Counted from the first letter of the stretch, positions 49,265-58,330 are shown. The stretch is DNA of 64,000 nt from Clostridia bacterium (GCA_017453125.1 JAFTKS010000019.1:1-64000); one strand, 5' to 3'. Notes: generated by a model from the sequence alone, not told the origin. Numbers and translations are program-made.

Positions 49265-51342
49265 AATTAGTTATTATAGAAGGTGTCGGAAAAAAGGATA
49301 CTATAAAAAAATATTTAGGAAGTGACTTTGAAGTTGTTGCAACAAAAGGTCACGTTAGAGACTTACCTCAAAAGACTATTGGGGTTAATGTAAGAAATAA
49401 CTTTGAGATGAATTATACAATTATGCCTGATAAGCACGACATTGTAAAAATGCTAAAGGAAAAAAGTGCTAAGGCAGATAAAATATATCTTGCAACCGAC
49501 CCTGATAGAGAGGGAGAGGCAATAAGTTGGCATTTGTGTAATATATTAGGGCTAAATCCAGAAGACCCAATAAGGATTGAGTTTAATGAAATAACAAAGA
49601 ATGCTATTAACAAAGGGTTGGAAAACCCTAGAGGAATCAATCTAAATCTTGTGAATGCACAGCAAACAAGAAGAGTTATTGATAGACTTGTGGGTTATAG
49701 AGTTTCTCCAAAAGCGTGTAAGGCTATAAGCCCCAATATGAGTGCAGGGCGTGTTCAAAGTGTTGCTCTTAGATTGGTAGTTGATAGAGAAAATGAAATT
49801 CGTAACTTCGTACCTCAAGAGTATTGGACAATGGTTGCTAGTTTGTACAAAGGACAAAGTGATGTATTTAAAGCAAGTCTTACGAAATATAAGAATAAAA
49901 AATGCGTACCTTCTTGTAAAGATGACGTTGATACTATTCTTAGTGCTTTGAGCTCTGGTAAATATATTGTTAAAAGTATTAAGAAATCTCTTTCAAAAGT
50001 TCACCCATCAGCACCTTTTACAACTAGTACAATGCAACAAGACGCACTCAATAAATTAGGTTTATCACTAAAGAAGGTTACATCTTGTGCTCAAGAATTG
50101 TATGAGGGTGTTACGATTGGTGATGAAGGAAAAGTCGCACTTATTACTTATATAAGAACAGATAGTGTCAGAGTTGCTCCAGATGCTCAAAAGATGGCAA
50201 AGGATTACATTCAAAGTAACTTTGGAGATAAGTATGTACCAAAGACACCTAATGTATACAAAGTGAAAGGTTCTGCACAAGACGCCCACGAAGCAATCAG
50301 ACCAATATCTTTAGATAGAACTCCTGAAATGGTTAAACCATATCTTAGCAGTGAGAATTATAAATTGTACAAACTTATATACAATAAGTTTTTGGCTAGT
50401 CAGATGGCGGAGGCTACTTTTGATTCAGTTGTAGTTGAGATTGATAATAATGATTATACATTCAAATGCTCCGGAAAAACTCCAGTGTTCGATGGATTTA
50501 TGAAGTTATATAACTCTGCTAAAAAAGAGAAAGTCAAAGAAGACGAAGAAGATGAGTCTGAAAATAACAAACTACCTGAGCTTAATGAAGGTGACGAACT
50601 ATCATTCAAGGAGATGAAAACTACACAAAAATTTACAAAACCAAACCCAAGATATACTGAGGCGTCCCTCGTTAAAGAAATGGAAGAAAAGGGTATCGGT
50701 AGACCAGCTACATATACTCCAACCATTACACTTCTTACTAGTAGAAAATATGTTGAGAAAGATGGCAAGTATCTCAAGCCTACCGAAATTGGAGAAAAGT
50801 TGATTACTTTCTTGCTTAAGGGATATGAAGGTTTGTTCAATGTACATTTTACTGCAGATATGGAAAGCAAGCTTGACTTGATTGCAAATGAGGGATTTGA
50901 TTATTTGGCTGTTATGAAAAAGTTTAATGATTATTTGGAAAAACTTGTCGGACAGCCAACTGAGCCAGAGCCAACAGGAATAAAGTGTGAAAAATGTGGA
51001 CACGAGATGGTAAAAAGGGTAAGTAAGTATGGCGAATTCCTTGCTTGTAGTAATTATCCTAAATGTAAAAATATACAAAATATTGTTAAAGTAGTTGCTA
51101 AATGTCCAAAATGTGGTGGCGATGTTATAGAAAGAAAATCTAAGAACGGAAAGGTTTTCTTTGGGTGTAATAGTTATCCTAACTGCGATTTTATTTCTTG
51201 GGAAATTCCTGTTGAGGATAAGTGCCCTAAGTGCGGAAGTTATATGACACAAAAAGAAGTATATGGAAAGCTTAGGAAAAAATGTAGTGACGAAAAGTGT
51301 GGATATTCAGAAACTAATAAGAAAAATAAAACGGAAGAATAA
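49261..51342 (+). CDS. topA: DNA topoisomerase I
   Basis: The 693-residue type IA enzyme has a TOPRIM domain (VIIEGVGKKDTIKKYLG; ATDPDREGEAISWHL at about 79-93; the usual first motif has E-S-P where this has E-G-V). Catalytic Tyr lies in ITYIRTDSVR (about 296-305). Three four-Cys zinc fingers lie at the C-terminus: CEKCGHEM…CSNYPKC, CPKCGGDV…CNSYPNC and CPKCGSYM…CSDEKC. It relaxes negative supercoils and overlaps dprA by 4 bp. Confidence 0.97.
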   Translation: MKLVIIEGVGKKDTIKKYLGSDFEVVATKGHVRDLPQKTIGVNVRNNFEMNYTIMPDKHDIVKMLKEKSAKADKIYLATDPDREGEAISWHLCNILGLNPEDPIRIEFNEITKNAINKGLENPRGINLNLVNAQQTRRVIDRLVGYRVSPKACKAISPNMSAGRVQSVALRLVVDRENEIRNFVPQEYWTMVASLYKGQSDVFKASLTKYKNKKCVPSCKDDVDTILSALSSGKYIVKSIKKSLSKVHPSAPFTTSTMQQDALNKLGLSLKKVTSCAQELYEGVTIGDEGKVALITYIRTDSVRVAPDAQKMAKDYIQSNFGDKYVPKTPNVYKVKGSAQDAHEAIRPISLDRTPEMVKPYLSSENYKLYKLIYNKFLASQMAEATFDSVVVEIDNNDYTFKCSGKTPVFDGFMKLYNSAKKEKVKEDEEDESENNKLPELNEGDELSFKEMKTTQKFTKPNPRYTEASLVKEMEEKGIGRPATYTPTITLLTSRKYVEKDGKYLKPTEIGEKLITFLLKGYEGLFNVHFTADMESKLDLIANEGFDYLAVMKKFNDYLEKLVGQPTEPEPTGIKCEKCGHEMVKRVSKYGEFLACSNYPKCKNIQNIVKVVAKCPKCGGDVIERKSKNGKVFFGCNSYPNCDFISWEIPVEDKCPKCGSYMTQKEVYGKLRKKCSDEKCGYSETNKKNKTEE

Positions 51343-52652
51343 TGAATAAGATTGTAAATATTATTGGCGGAGGACTGGCTGGTTGCGAAAGTGCTTATCA
51401 GCTTGCAAAACGTGGCGTTGAAGTTAATCTTTTTGATATGAAACCACACAAAATGTCTCCTGCTCATAAAAATGAAAATTTAGCAGAATTAGTGTGTTCT
51501 AATTCTTTGAAAAGTAACGAACTTTCAACTGCTGGTGGTCTTCTAAAAGAAGAACTCAGGCAGTTGGATAGTTTGCTTATAAAAGTTGCTGACAAGCATA
51601 GAGTACCTGCGGGCTCTAGCCTTTCGGTTGATAGAGAGAAATTTAGTCAGGAAATTACAGATATCCTTGAAAAAATGGATAATGTTCATATTATTCGGGA
51701 AGAAGTAACTGAAATTGATACGTCTGTGCCTACAATTATTGCATCAGGACCACTTACTTCAGATGCACTTGCCAAGAATATTATTAGTCTTGTAGGAGAA
51801 GAAGAGTTGTACTTCTTTGATGCAATTGCTCCTATTGTTTCTTTTGATAGTATTAATTTTGATATTGCTTATATCAAGGATAGATATGACAAAGGTGAGG
51901 GGGATTATATTAATTGTCCATTTGACAAAGAGCAATATTTAAGATTTTATAATGAACTTATAAATGGTGAAATTGTTAAATTAAAAGATTTTGAAAAAAA
52001 CAAAGTTTATGAAGGCTGTATGCCAATAGAGGTTCTTGCAAGTAGGGGCGAAGATGCTATTAGATTCGGTCCACTCAAGCCAGTTGGATTGAGAGATCCT
52101 AAAACAGGAAAGACTCCGTATGCTGTGGTTCAACTGAGAAAAGAAACGTTTGGAAATGAGTATTATAACATTGTTGGATTTCAGACAAATCTAACATATC
52201 CTGAACAAAAAAGAATTTTTTCTATGATTCCAGGTCTTGAAAATGCCGAATTTTTAAGATTAGGCACAATGCACAAGAATACTTATATTCAATCTCCAAA
52301 AGTTTTGAAGGAAACTTTTCAGATGAAAAACTATCCGAATGTATTTTTTGCTGGACAAATTACTGGAGTTGAGGGGTATATAGAAAGCATATCTAGTGGA
52401 CTTGTTGCAGGACTTAATATGTATAACTACTTACATTCAAAAAATGATATTTTGTTTGACAAGCAGACTATTATTGGTGCATTATGTAAATATATTGCAT
52501 ACAAAACTGGCGATTTTCAGCCTATGAGTGCTAATATGGGACTTATAAACTATGGCGAATTGAAAATTCGTGATAAAAAAGAAAAGAATCTTGCGCTTGC
52601 AAAGATTTCTTTAGAAAAAATTAACGACTTAAAAATAAAGGAGAACATTTGA
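51342..52652 (+). CDS. trmFO: tRNA m5U54 methyltransferase TrmFO
   Basis: The 436-residue FAD protein has IIGGGLAGCESAYQLAKRG at the N-terminus and MKPHKMSPAHKNENLAELVCSNSL, the TrmFO signature, and ends in GINYGEL-like sequence. It uses methylenetetrahydrofolate to methylate U54 in the T loop of tRNAs. Start overlaps the topA stop (TAATG). topA-trmFO-(xerC)-hslV-hslU-codY is the Bacillus order; xerC is missing here. Confidence 0.96.
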   Translation: MNKIVNIIGGGLAGCESAYQLAKRGVEVNLFDMKPHKMSPAHKNENLAELVCSNSLKSNELSTAGGLLKEELRQLDSLLIKVADKHRVPAGSSLSVDREKFSQEITDILEKMDNVHIIREEVTEIDTSVPTIIASGPLTSDALAKNIISLVGEEELYFFDAIAPIVSFDSINFDIAYIKDRYDKGEGDYINCPFDKEQYLRFYNELINGEIVKLKDFEKNKVYEGCMPIEVLASRGEDAIRFGPLKPVGLRDPKTGKTPYAVVQLRKETFGNEYYNIVGFQTNLTYPEQKRIFSMIPGLENAEFLRLGTMHKNTYIQSPKVLKETFQMKNYPNVFFAGQITGVEGYIESISSGLVAGLNMYNYLHSKNDILFDKQTIIGALCKYIAYKTGDFQPMSANMGLINYGELKIRDKKEKNLALAKISLEKINDLKIKENI

Positions 52653-53182
52653 TGGAACTTAGAGGTACGACAATAATTGGCGTTAAGAGAAATGGAAAAA
52701 CGGTAATTGCTGGAGATGGACAAGCAACCCTTGGAGAACACGTTATAATGAAAAACAATTCTAAGAAAGTTAGACGTCTTTATGGAGACAAGGTTGTTAT
52801 TGGATTTGCCGGTTCCGTTGCTGATGCTTTTGCTCTTGAGGCTAGATTTGAAGAACTTCTTCAGAAGTTTAGTGGAAATTTGCTTAGAAGTGCAGTTGAA
52901 GTGGCTTTGGGATTTAGAGACGATAAATATAGAAAACTTGATGCTCAAATGATTGTTGCTGACAAAGACCAGATGTTTATTATTTCTGGTGGTGGTGAGG
53001 TTATTGAACCTGAGAGTGATGTTTGCTCTATTGGTAGTGGTAGTCTTTATGCAATGGCAAGTGCTAGAGCATTAATGGAAAATACAGAGCTAGATGCATT
53101 AGAAATTGCGAAGAAAAGTATGAAAATAGCAAGTGATATGTGTGTTTATACAAATAATAACTTGACTATTGAGGAGTTGTAA
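52652..53182 (+). CDS. hslV: HslV (ClpQ) proteasome-like peptidase subunit
   Basis: The 176-residue protein has GTTIIGVKRNGKTVIAGDGQATLG near the start. The mature enzyme should begin at one of the two threonines (TT), as in the family. FAGSVADAF and CVYTNNNLTIEEL are conserved blocks. It forms the proteolytic core with HslU. The ATG at 52652 overlaps the trmFO TGA and has AAGGAG 8 bp upstream. Confidence 0.95.
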   Translation: MELRGTTIIGVKRNGKTVIAGDGQATLGEHVIMKNNSKKVRRLYGDKVVIGFAGSVADAFALEARFEELLQKFSGNLLRSAVEVALGFRDDKYRKLDAQMIVADKDQMFIISGGGEVIEPESDVCSIGSGSLYAMASARALMENTELDALEIAKKSMKIASDMCVYTNNNLTIEEL

Positions 53183-53183
53183 T

Positions 53184-54503
53184 ATGAATTTGTCACCAAA
53201 GGAAATTGTAAAAGAATTAGATAAGTATATAATCGGACAATCTGATGCTAAGAAAGCAGTGGCAATTGCTCTTAGAAATAGATATAGAAGAAGTATGTTG
53301 TCCAAGGAATTAAGAGATGAAATCACTCCAAAAAACATTATAATGAAAGGTCCTACTGGTGTTGGTAAGACAGAAATTGCTAGACGTCTTGCAAAACTAG
53401 TAAAAGCACCTTTTATTAAAGTTGAAGCAACCAAATTTACTGAAGTTGGTTATGTTGGTAGAGATTGTGAGAGTATGATTCGTGATCTTGTTGAGCATTC
53501 TGTTAGGCTTGTAAAAGATGAACATTTGGCTGAAGTAAAGAATAAGGCTAAAGTTGTTGTTGAAAGTAGACTTACTGATATGTTGCTTGCTACCAAAAAA
53601 GATTTGCCAGAGAACAAAGAGTTGGATATTGCTACACTTAGAAGTCAAATTTCTGAAGATTTGAAATGTGGCAAACTTGATAATGATATTGTTGAGATTC
53701 TTGTTCAAGATGCACCAAAGCCAATTGGAATAATGCCTGGATTGGGTGCGGATATGGATTTGGGAAATGTTATTGGAAGTATTTTCCCGGGTGCAAAAAA
53801 GAAAAAGAAAATGACTGTAGCAAAAGCTTTTGAAGTAATGATTGCTGAGGAAAGCGACAAACTTATTGATAATGAGAGTGTCAATGCGGAAGCTATTAGA
53901 AGAGCAGAGCAAGATGGCATTATTTTCATTGATGAGATCGATAAAATTGCTGGTAGATCATCATCGCACAAAGGTCCAGATGTAAGTAGAGAAGGTGTTC
54001 AAAGAGATATTCTTCCTCTTGTGGAAGGTTCGACTATTACTACTAAATATGGTACAATCAAAACTGATTATATACTATTTATAGCCGCAGGCGCATTTCA
54101 TATTAGTAGAGTTGAAGATCTTATTCCTGAGTTTCAAGGAAGATTCCCAATTCGTGTTGAACTTGATAATCTTAATGCTGATGATTTTTATAATATCCTT
54201 ACTCAGCCAAAAAATGCACTTACTCTTCAATATTCTGAACTTCTAAAAGTAGATAATATAAACCTAATATTCAAGGAAGATGCTTTGAAACAACTTGCTT
54301 ATCTTGCTGAGAAAGAAAACGAAACTAGTGAGAATTTGGGTGCGAGAAGACTTCATAATTTGATGGAAAAATTATTAGAAGATGTGTCTTTCAATGCTAA
54401 TGGAGAGCATCAATTGATTGATGTTAATATTGATAAGGCATATGTTGATAATGTATTTGCAGATACAACCAAAAAATTTGATTTGAAGAAATATATAATT
54501 TAA
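53184..54503 (+). CDS. hslU: HslU (ClpY) AAA+ unfoldase
   Basis: The 439-residue protein has Walker A GPTGVGKTEIARRLAK (about 57-72), an inserted I domain (about 100-230), Walker B IIFIDEIDKIA and the C-terminal sensor region ENLGARRLHNLMEKLLEDVSF. It feeds unfolded proteins to HslV. The ATG at 53184 is used; GAGGAG is at 53171-53176. It is the last host gene before the prophage; codY, its normal downstream neighbour, is not seen. Confidence 0.96.
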   Translation: MNLSPKEIVKELDKYIIGQSDAKKAVAIALRNRYRRSMLSKELRDEITPKNIIMKGPTGVGKTEIARRLAKLVKAPFIKVEATKFTEVGYVGRDCESMIRDLVEHSVRLVKDEHLAEVKNKAKVVVESRLTDMLLATKKDLPENKELDIATLRSQISEDLKCGKLDNDIVEILVQDAPKPIGIMPGLGADMDLGNVIGSIFPGAKKKKKMTVAKAFEVMIAEESDKLIDNESVNAEAIRRAEQDGIIFIDEIDKIAGRSSSHKGPDVSREGVQRDILPLVEGSTITTKYGTIKTDYILFIAAGAFHISRVEDLIPEFQGRFPIRVELDNLNADDFYNILTQPKNALTLQYSELLKVDNINLIFKEDALKQLAYLAEKENETSENLGARRLHNLMEKLLEDVSFNANGEHQLIDVNIDKAYVDNVFADTTKKFDLKKYII

Positions 54504-54508
54504 CTATA

Positions 54509-54560
54509 ATATTTGAATATTGTGCAAAGTTTTTGCTATATATTCAAATATCTTTTTTTG
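54509..54560 (+). terminator. hslU terminator
   Basis: ATATTTGAATAT (54509-54520) pairs perfectly with ATATTCAAATAT (54540-54551), followed by CTTTTTTT. Confidence 0.82.
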
Positions 54561-54637
54561 TTTATTGCAAATATGTCAACTGTTTGAGAGTAAAAATTTA
54601 AAAAAATATTAAATAATATTAAAATATGTAAGTTAGA

Positions 54638-54669
54638 AGTAGTAAAGTAAGTATTTTACTACTTTTTTA
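54638..54669. terminator. Second hairpin terminator in the host-phage junction
   Basis: AAGTAGTAAA (54638-54647) pairs with TTTACTACTT (54655-54664), followed by Ts. Confidence 0.75.
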
Positions 54670-54681
54670 TATCTCTCTAAT

Positions 54682-54716
54682 ACTTCCCCTAGGGGAAGTT
54701 GCGAAATTTTAACAAC
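54682..54716. other. Candidate left end of the integrated phage: GC-rich palindrome and end-like sequence
   Basis: ACTTCCCCTAGGGGAAGT (54682-54699) is a perfect 18-bp palindrome, the only GC-rich spot in an otherwise very AT-rich junction. It is followed by TGCGAAATTTTAACAACA, which on the minus strand starts TGTTGTTAAA, like an IS481-type end. It lies beyond the 3' end of the transposase. The matching right end would be outside the window. The boundary call is inferred. Confidence 0.4.
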
Positions 54717-54718
54717 AA

Positions 54719-54755
54719 AAAAGGCTATGGCAGTATTTTGTCATAGTTCTGGAAC
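54719..54755 (-). terminator. Terminator of the transposase gene
   Basis: Read on the minus strand, CTATGACA and TGCCATAG form a stem with loop AAATAC, then CC and six Ts, about 30 bp after the transposase stop. Confidence 0.7.
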
Positions 54756-54779
54756 GTAAATATTAAATTGTATTTTAAA

Positions 54780-55772
54780 TTATTCTACAACTCCCCAATC
54801 AAGTAATAATAATTCTTTTCGTTTCTGCATAGGAGTTAACCAGTCATTCGTACCGTCACGTGTTTTTAATACTGACATTGGTATATTATTAGACCGTTTT
54901 AAATATGCTTTCATTTGCAACAATAAATCATCATAAGAATAAAACTTTAACCACCTATAAAAACGTTCATTATCAGAACGGTGTGAACGTTCTACTTTAC
55001 CATTATGACGTGGAGTTCTAGGCTTAATTAATTTATGTTCTATGTTCTTTATGCGACAGAACTTATCTAATAAATGCTCTTGATCGTGCTTTGTTTGTCT
55101 AGTATATGTAAATTCACTTCCGTTATCAGTTTGGATTATATCTGGTTGATAACCAAAATAAATAATCGCACGTTTTAAGAAGTCTATTGTATTTGTTGCT
55201 ATCTGTTCTTCATAAGGGTATATATAACGTTCTCTTGTTGCTTCGTCTATTACGGTATATTGATAAAAACGTCTTTCATTCTTATACTCTCCGACATAAC
55301 ATTCTCTTGGTACACATTTTACGTCAAGTTGCCATTTTTGACCTATATGAATAGGTGTATCATAAGGTTGTGGCTTATATGGATTACGTTTTTTAACTTC
55401 TCCGTACCAACCACGTTTACGTAAAAAATTATATAAAGACATTGGGTGTCTAGTATATGAATAATTTAAACGTAATTTTCCATATAATTCATTCAGACCA
55501 ATATTAGGATTTCTACGTATTAAATCTTGAATATGTTTTACTTCTTCGTCAGTATGTCTATTAGGGTGTAGCATATCTTTTCTTGAAAACTTATTTTCTA
55601 AACTTTCAATAGTTCCATCATATTGACGTTTCCAACGAAAAAGACTACTAAACGAACAATGATAACGTTTAGCAACAAATTGTATTGTACTATGTTTCCA
55701 TAGATTTAAGGCTTTTAATTTTTCTTCTGGTGTGTATGCAGACTTATACACTTTTTTAATTTTTCTTCTCAT
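54780..55772 (-). CDS. IS481-like DDE transposase / rve-core integrase
   Basis: The 330-residue protein has a basic N-terminus and an HTH (YTPEEKLKALNLWKHSTIQFVAKRYHCSFSSLFRWKRQY, about 13-50). A second HTH (about 75-120) follows, then the catalytic core: first Asp in WQLDVKC (about 148-154), second Asp in IQTDNGSEF (about 213-221), and Glu in HNGKVERSHRSDNERFY (about 255-271). The core with HNGxVERSHxxDxExFY is typical of IS481-type enzymes. AAAGGAG precedes the ATG. No inverted repeats bracket the gene alone, which suggests it serves the whole prophage. Its cleavage-site partners are unseen. Confidence 0.88.
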   Translation of the reverse strand: MRRKIKKVYKSAYTPEEKLKALNLWKHSTIQFVAKRYHCSFSSLFRWKRQYDGTIESLENKFSRKDMLHPNRHTDEEVKHIQDLIRRNPNIGLNELYGKLRLNYSYTRHPMSLYNFLRKRGWYGEVKKRNPYKPQPYDTPIHIGQKWQLDVKCVPRECYVGEYKNERRFYQYTVIDEATRERYIYPYEEQIATNTIDFLKRAIIYFGYQPDIIQTDNGSEFTYTRQTKHDQEHLLDKFCRIKNIEHKLIKPRTPRHNGKVERSHRSDNERFYRWLKFYSYDDLLLQMKAYLKRSNNIPMSVLKTRDGTNDWLTPMQKRKELLLLDWGVVE

Positions 55773-55836
55773 AATCTGCTCCTTTATTTGACTTTTGTAT
55801 TATTTAATTGTAATATAATTTAAATTTAAGTGGTAG

Positions 55837-56391
55837 GTGTATATGAAAAAGTTAGTAAATATCACTTGTATATGTTTCATACTTATTTTTAGTAGTTTAA
55901 TTTATACTGGTTGCAATGAAGAAAAAAATAATACAACAAATATAAATATAAAAGGCATTTACTTATCTTCATCTAATGCAAATAATAACAACGTTTATGA
56001 TATAAATTTTTTAATGATAGAAATACTTGATTTTGAAAATAATAATAGTTATGTAATTTACAATGGAAACAATTTATCTTATCAAATAAAAAAACCAACT
56101 GCATTTACTATTGAAGATAGATATTTATTACCAAATGAAAAATCTGTTATTTCAATAAACGGAAATCAATTTAAACTAATAGTTTCATTAAACATTGATT
56201 ATAATGGAGAAGAAATACAATTTTCACAAAATGCAACAATTAATATTAATTATTCGAATGAACAACTAAATTTAAAAAATGCAGATTATAATAAATTTAT
56301 TGCTTCTTTATTAGATTTTGCTTTTGATTTAGATAACGGAGAAAAAGAAAGTATTTCTCTTATTTTAAATGCAGAACAAATAAAAAACTAG
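55837..56391 (+). CDS. Phage-borne lipoprotein, probable cargo (moron) gene
   Basis: The 184-residue protein has a lysine-containing start, a hydrophobic signal (about 6-23) and a lipobox ending LIYTGC at about residue 26, so it should be a membrane-anchored lipoprotein. The mature part is Asn/Ile/Ser-rich and beta-type. It is the only gene of the prophage on the plus strand and ends at its own terminator. Position and orientation suggest expression from the integrated state, for instance for surface change or superinfection exclusion; function is unknown. An in-frame start two codons later (MKKLVN) is equally likely. Confidence 0.7.
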   Translation: MYMKKLVNITCICFILIFSSLIYTGCNEEKNNTTNINIKGIYLSSSNANNNNVYDINFLMIEILDFENNNSYVIYNGNNLSYQIKKPTAFTIEDRYLLPNEKSVISINGNQFKLIVSLNIDYNGEEIQFSQNATININYSNEQLNLKNADYNKFIASLLDFAFDLDNGEKESISLILNAEQIKN

Positions 56392-56420
56392 GTCATAAAC
56401 AACCTAGTTATTTTTTTTAT
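56386..56420 (+). terminator. Terminator of the lipoprotein gene
   Basis: AACTAGGT (56386-56393) pairs with ACCTAGTT (56402-56409), then Ts; the stop codon lies within the stem. It separates the lipoprotein gene from the convergent phage operon. Confidence 0.83.
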
Positions 56421-56427
56421 TATTGAA

Positions 56428-56646
56428 TTAAGACATTAAAACTAACATAGCATTATGTTGTTTAGATAATTGCAACTCACGTTCCAGACGTTCAATTATC
56501 TTGTCTTTTTGAAGTAAAGAAACATTGTATTTATCACAAGCAGACAAAAAAACTTGTTTTAATCTTTTATTTTCTTCTTTCAATAACATATTTTCTTTTT
56601 CCAGACTGTTCATATATTCAAATTTATTTGTTAGATTGTTTGACAT
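56428..56646 (-). CDS. Small leucine-zipper-like coiled-coil protein
   Basis: The 72-residue protein is one long amphipathic helix (EKENMLLKEENKRLKQVFL, then KDKIIERLERELQLSK) with heptad-spaced leucines. It has no membrane segment. It overlaps the upstream gene by 23 bp and is the last gene of the replication operon. It may dimerise or partner the 228-residue protein. Function unknown. Confidence 0.65.
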   Translation of the reverse strand: MSNNLTNKFEYMNSLEKENMLLKEENKRLKQVFLSACDKYNVSLLQKDKIIERLERELQLSKQHNAMLVLMS

Positions 56647-57310
56647 TTTTCTTTTCTCCTTTTAATTTCTGGTATGCTTTTTGCAACTCCCAGACAATAT
56701 TCAATAATTGATTTTTTGTTTTACTTTCGAAATATGAATATTCATATTCTTGTTTAGGATCATACACTAATGGTATATCATCTTCATTAATTTCAGTAGT
56801 ATCTTCAATAACTTTTTCTGCCTTATCAGTACCGTCTTTTAATGACTTTATATATTCACGAATTTGTTTAACGGTCATTGTTGGTTTAAGTAATTGTTTT
56901 TCTACTAATTCCAATGCAGTATCTAGTGATAAAGATAACATTTCAAATAACTTACTAGGTGAAAAATCTGCAAATTCAAGTTTAACACAAACCTTACATA
57001 AAATTTCTTTACCAGATAAAATTAATTTATCTGTTTCGTAGTCATAGATAAATTTTTCATAACAATTCTTATACCTATTAACTGCTTTTTTATCTAAACC
57101 AAATTTTTCAAGTAACCTATAAGAATTATAATATTCATTATCTTTTGCTTTAAAATAATTACCTTTACAATATTTCCATATCTTATAAACCATTTTACAG
57201 GTATGAGCGAAAGTGTTTTGATTATCAACAAAACAATCCCTTAAATCTACCAATAAATTATTTAAAAAATGGTCTTCAAATTCAATATAACATTTATTAA
57301 AATTTTCCAT
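56624..57310 (-). CDS. Phage protein of the replication operon, helical, possible DNA-binding regulator
   Basis: The 228-residue protein is mostly helical. The section SPSKLFEMLSLSLDTALELVEKQ followed by PTMTVKQIREYIKSLK (about 117-157) resembles the helical segment found in many phage and plasmid replication or partition-type proteins (…D-M-S-V-R-E-L-R-E-x-I). The tail is acidic then basic. Its ATG overlaps the stop of the replication gene (TAATG). It has no membrane segment. A role in replication control or DNA binding is inferred. Confidence 0.6.
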   Translation of the reverse strand: MENFNKCYIEFEDHFLNNLLVDLRDCFVDNQNTFAHTCKMVYKIWKYCKGNYFKAKDNEYYNSYRLLEKFGLDKKAVNRYKNCYEKFIYDYETDKLILSGKEILCKVCVKLEFADFSPSKLFEMLSLSLDTALELVEKQLLKPTMTVKQIREYIKSLKDGTDKAEKVIEDTTEINEDDIPLVYDPKQEYEYSYFESKTKNQLLNIVWELQKAYQKLKGEKKNVKQSNK

Positions 57311-58302
57311 TAAAATATATCTCCTAAAATATTTTCTATATCTTTTTCAGATAACGGAACAAGTCCGTCATTTATCATATCTTTTGTAAAATTACTCTCC
57401 CAGAACTGCAATACATTATGGTCTTTATTGTAATTGACATATTCTGCATTTTGGAAGTGTAAATTGTCTTTTATAGATTGCATATCTATAATATTTTTTG
57501 GTGTTTCAAAATCTGCACCGACTAATCGTTCAACGACACTAGGCACGTTTAAATTAGACGAATAATAAAATCTCTTTTTAAAGATTTCTGTTGAGCCTAA
57601 TGCTTTTTCGACATACTTTTTAACATAACTATTACAACGTTCACGACTTGCAATTCTAGTAACTGTTGTGTAGCCGTATGGAAAAGTAGTTATGTTATAT
57701 ACTGGTAGTCCATCAGTTTCGGTTAATTCGTGTTCGTGTTTTGTTTTTTCAAAGAACTCTTTACTTGCTATCTTATTTTTAAGTGTAGCCCACGAACAAC
57801 ATACTTTACCAGAATTGACCAGTCCTAATTGTTTAGGTGTCATACCATTTATAAGTAAATGAAAATGTATGCAATTATCTTCGTGTCGTTCTGGAAAGCA
57901 CATATAACCTAAACTAGGGAATTGCTTTTTAGTATTGTCTATGTATTTTTTATAAGCATTAAAAACTTCTGCGTCATTCGTTCTATCTATTTTTTCTTTA
58001 TCAAAAGTTAGAGTAGCAAACCAATCAAAGTCGTTCATTTCTAGTAGCATATTCATAGCGATTTTTGTTCTACGAAGTGAAGCACCCATAGAATTTAATA
58101 CTTCACGTTTAGTGTATGTATCTATTTCACCAGTTTCTAAATCTAACTTATATCTTATGCCGTCAATATCTATCGGACGACTTTTTTTGTCTACTTGTTC
58201 TTTATTCGATTTAAAGTATAGCGAAGTAAGTGTCTTATCTCTATAAATTCTATCTTTCTGGAACAAGTTATAGGCAGTTTTTTGTTGTAATACGTCTATC
58301 AT
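57310..58302 (-). CDS. Rolling-circle replication initiation protein (HUH endonuclease, gene II-like)
   Basis: The 330-residue protein has the three HUH motifs. Motif I is WFATLTFD (about 94-101). Motif II is CIHFHLLING (about 143-152), whose HFH binds the metal. Motif III is CNSYVKKYVEKAL (about 222-234) with tyrosines in the nicking position, two of them four residues apart. Such proteins nick the plus strand at the double-strand origin and rejoin it after rolling-circle synthesis. A strong AGGAG precedes the ATG. It lies next to the hairpin-rich intergenic region, like gene II in Ff. Confidence 0.9.
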   Translation of the reverse strand: MIDVLQQKTAYNLFQKDRIYRDKTLTSLYFKSNKEQVDKKSRPIDIDGIRYKLDLETGEIDTYTKREVLNSMGASLRRTKIAMNMLLEMNDFDWFATLTFDKEKIDRTNDAEVFNAYKKYIDNTKKQFPSLGYMCFPERHEDNCIHFHLLINGMTPKQLGLVNSGKVCCSWATLKNKIASKEFFEKTKHEHELTETDGLPVYNITTFPYGYTTVTRIASRERCNSYVKKYVEKALGSTEIFKKRFYYSSNLNVPSVVERLVGADFETPKNIIDMQSIKDNLHFQNAEYVNYNKDHNVLQFWESNFTKDMINDGLVPLSEKDIENILGDIF

Positions 58303-58330
58303 AAAAAAAACTCCTATTTAATTTAAAATT

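Noticed and set aside
54682-54716. dif site for XerCD-mediated integration
   Set aside because: The palindrome and the AT-rich arm do not match the Firmicute dif pattern (two 11-bp arms around a 6-bp core), and a transposase is present to do the integration.
54780-55836. A simple stand-alone insertion sequence
   Set aside because: I looked upstream of the transposase (55773-55836) for an inverted match to the candidate left end and found none.
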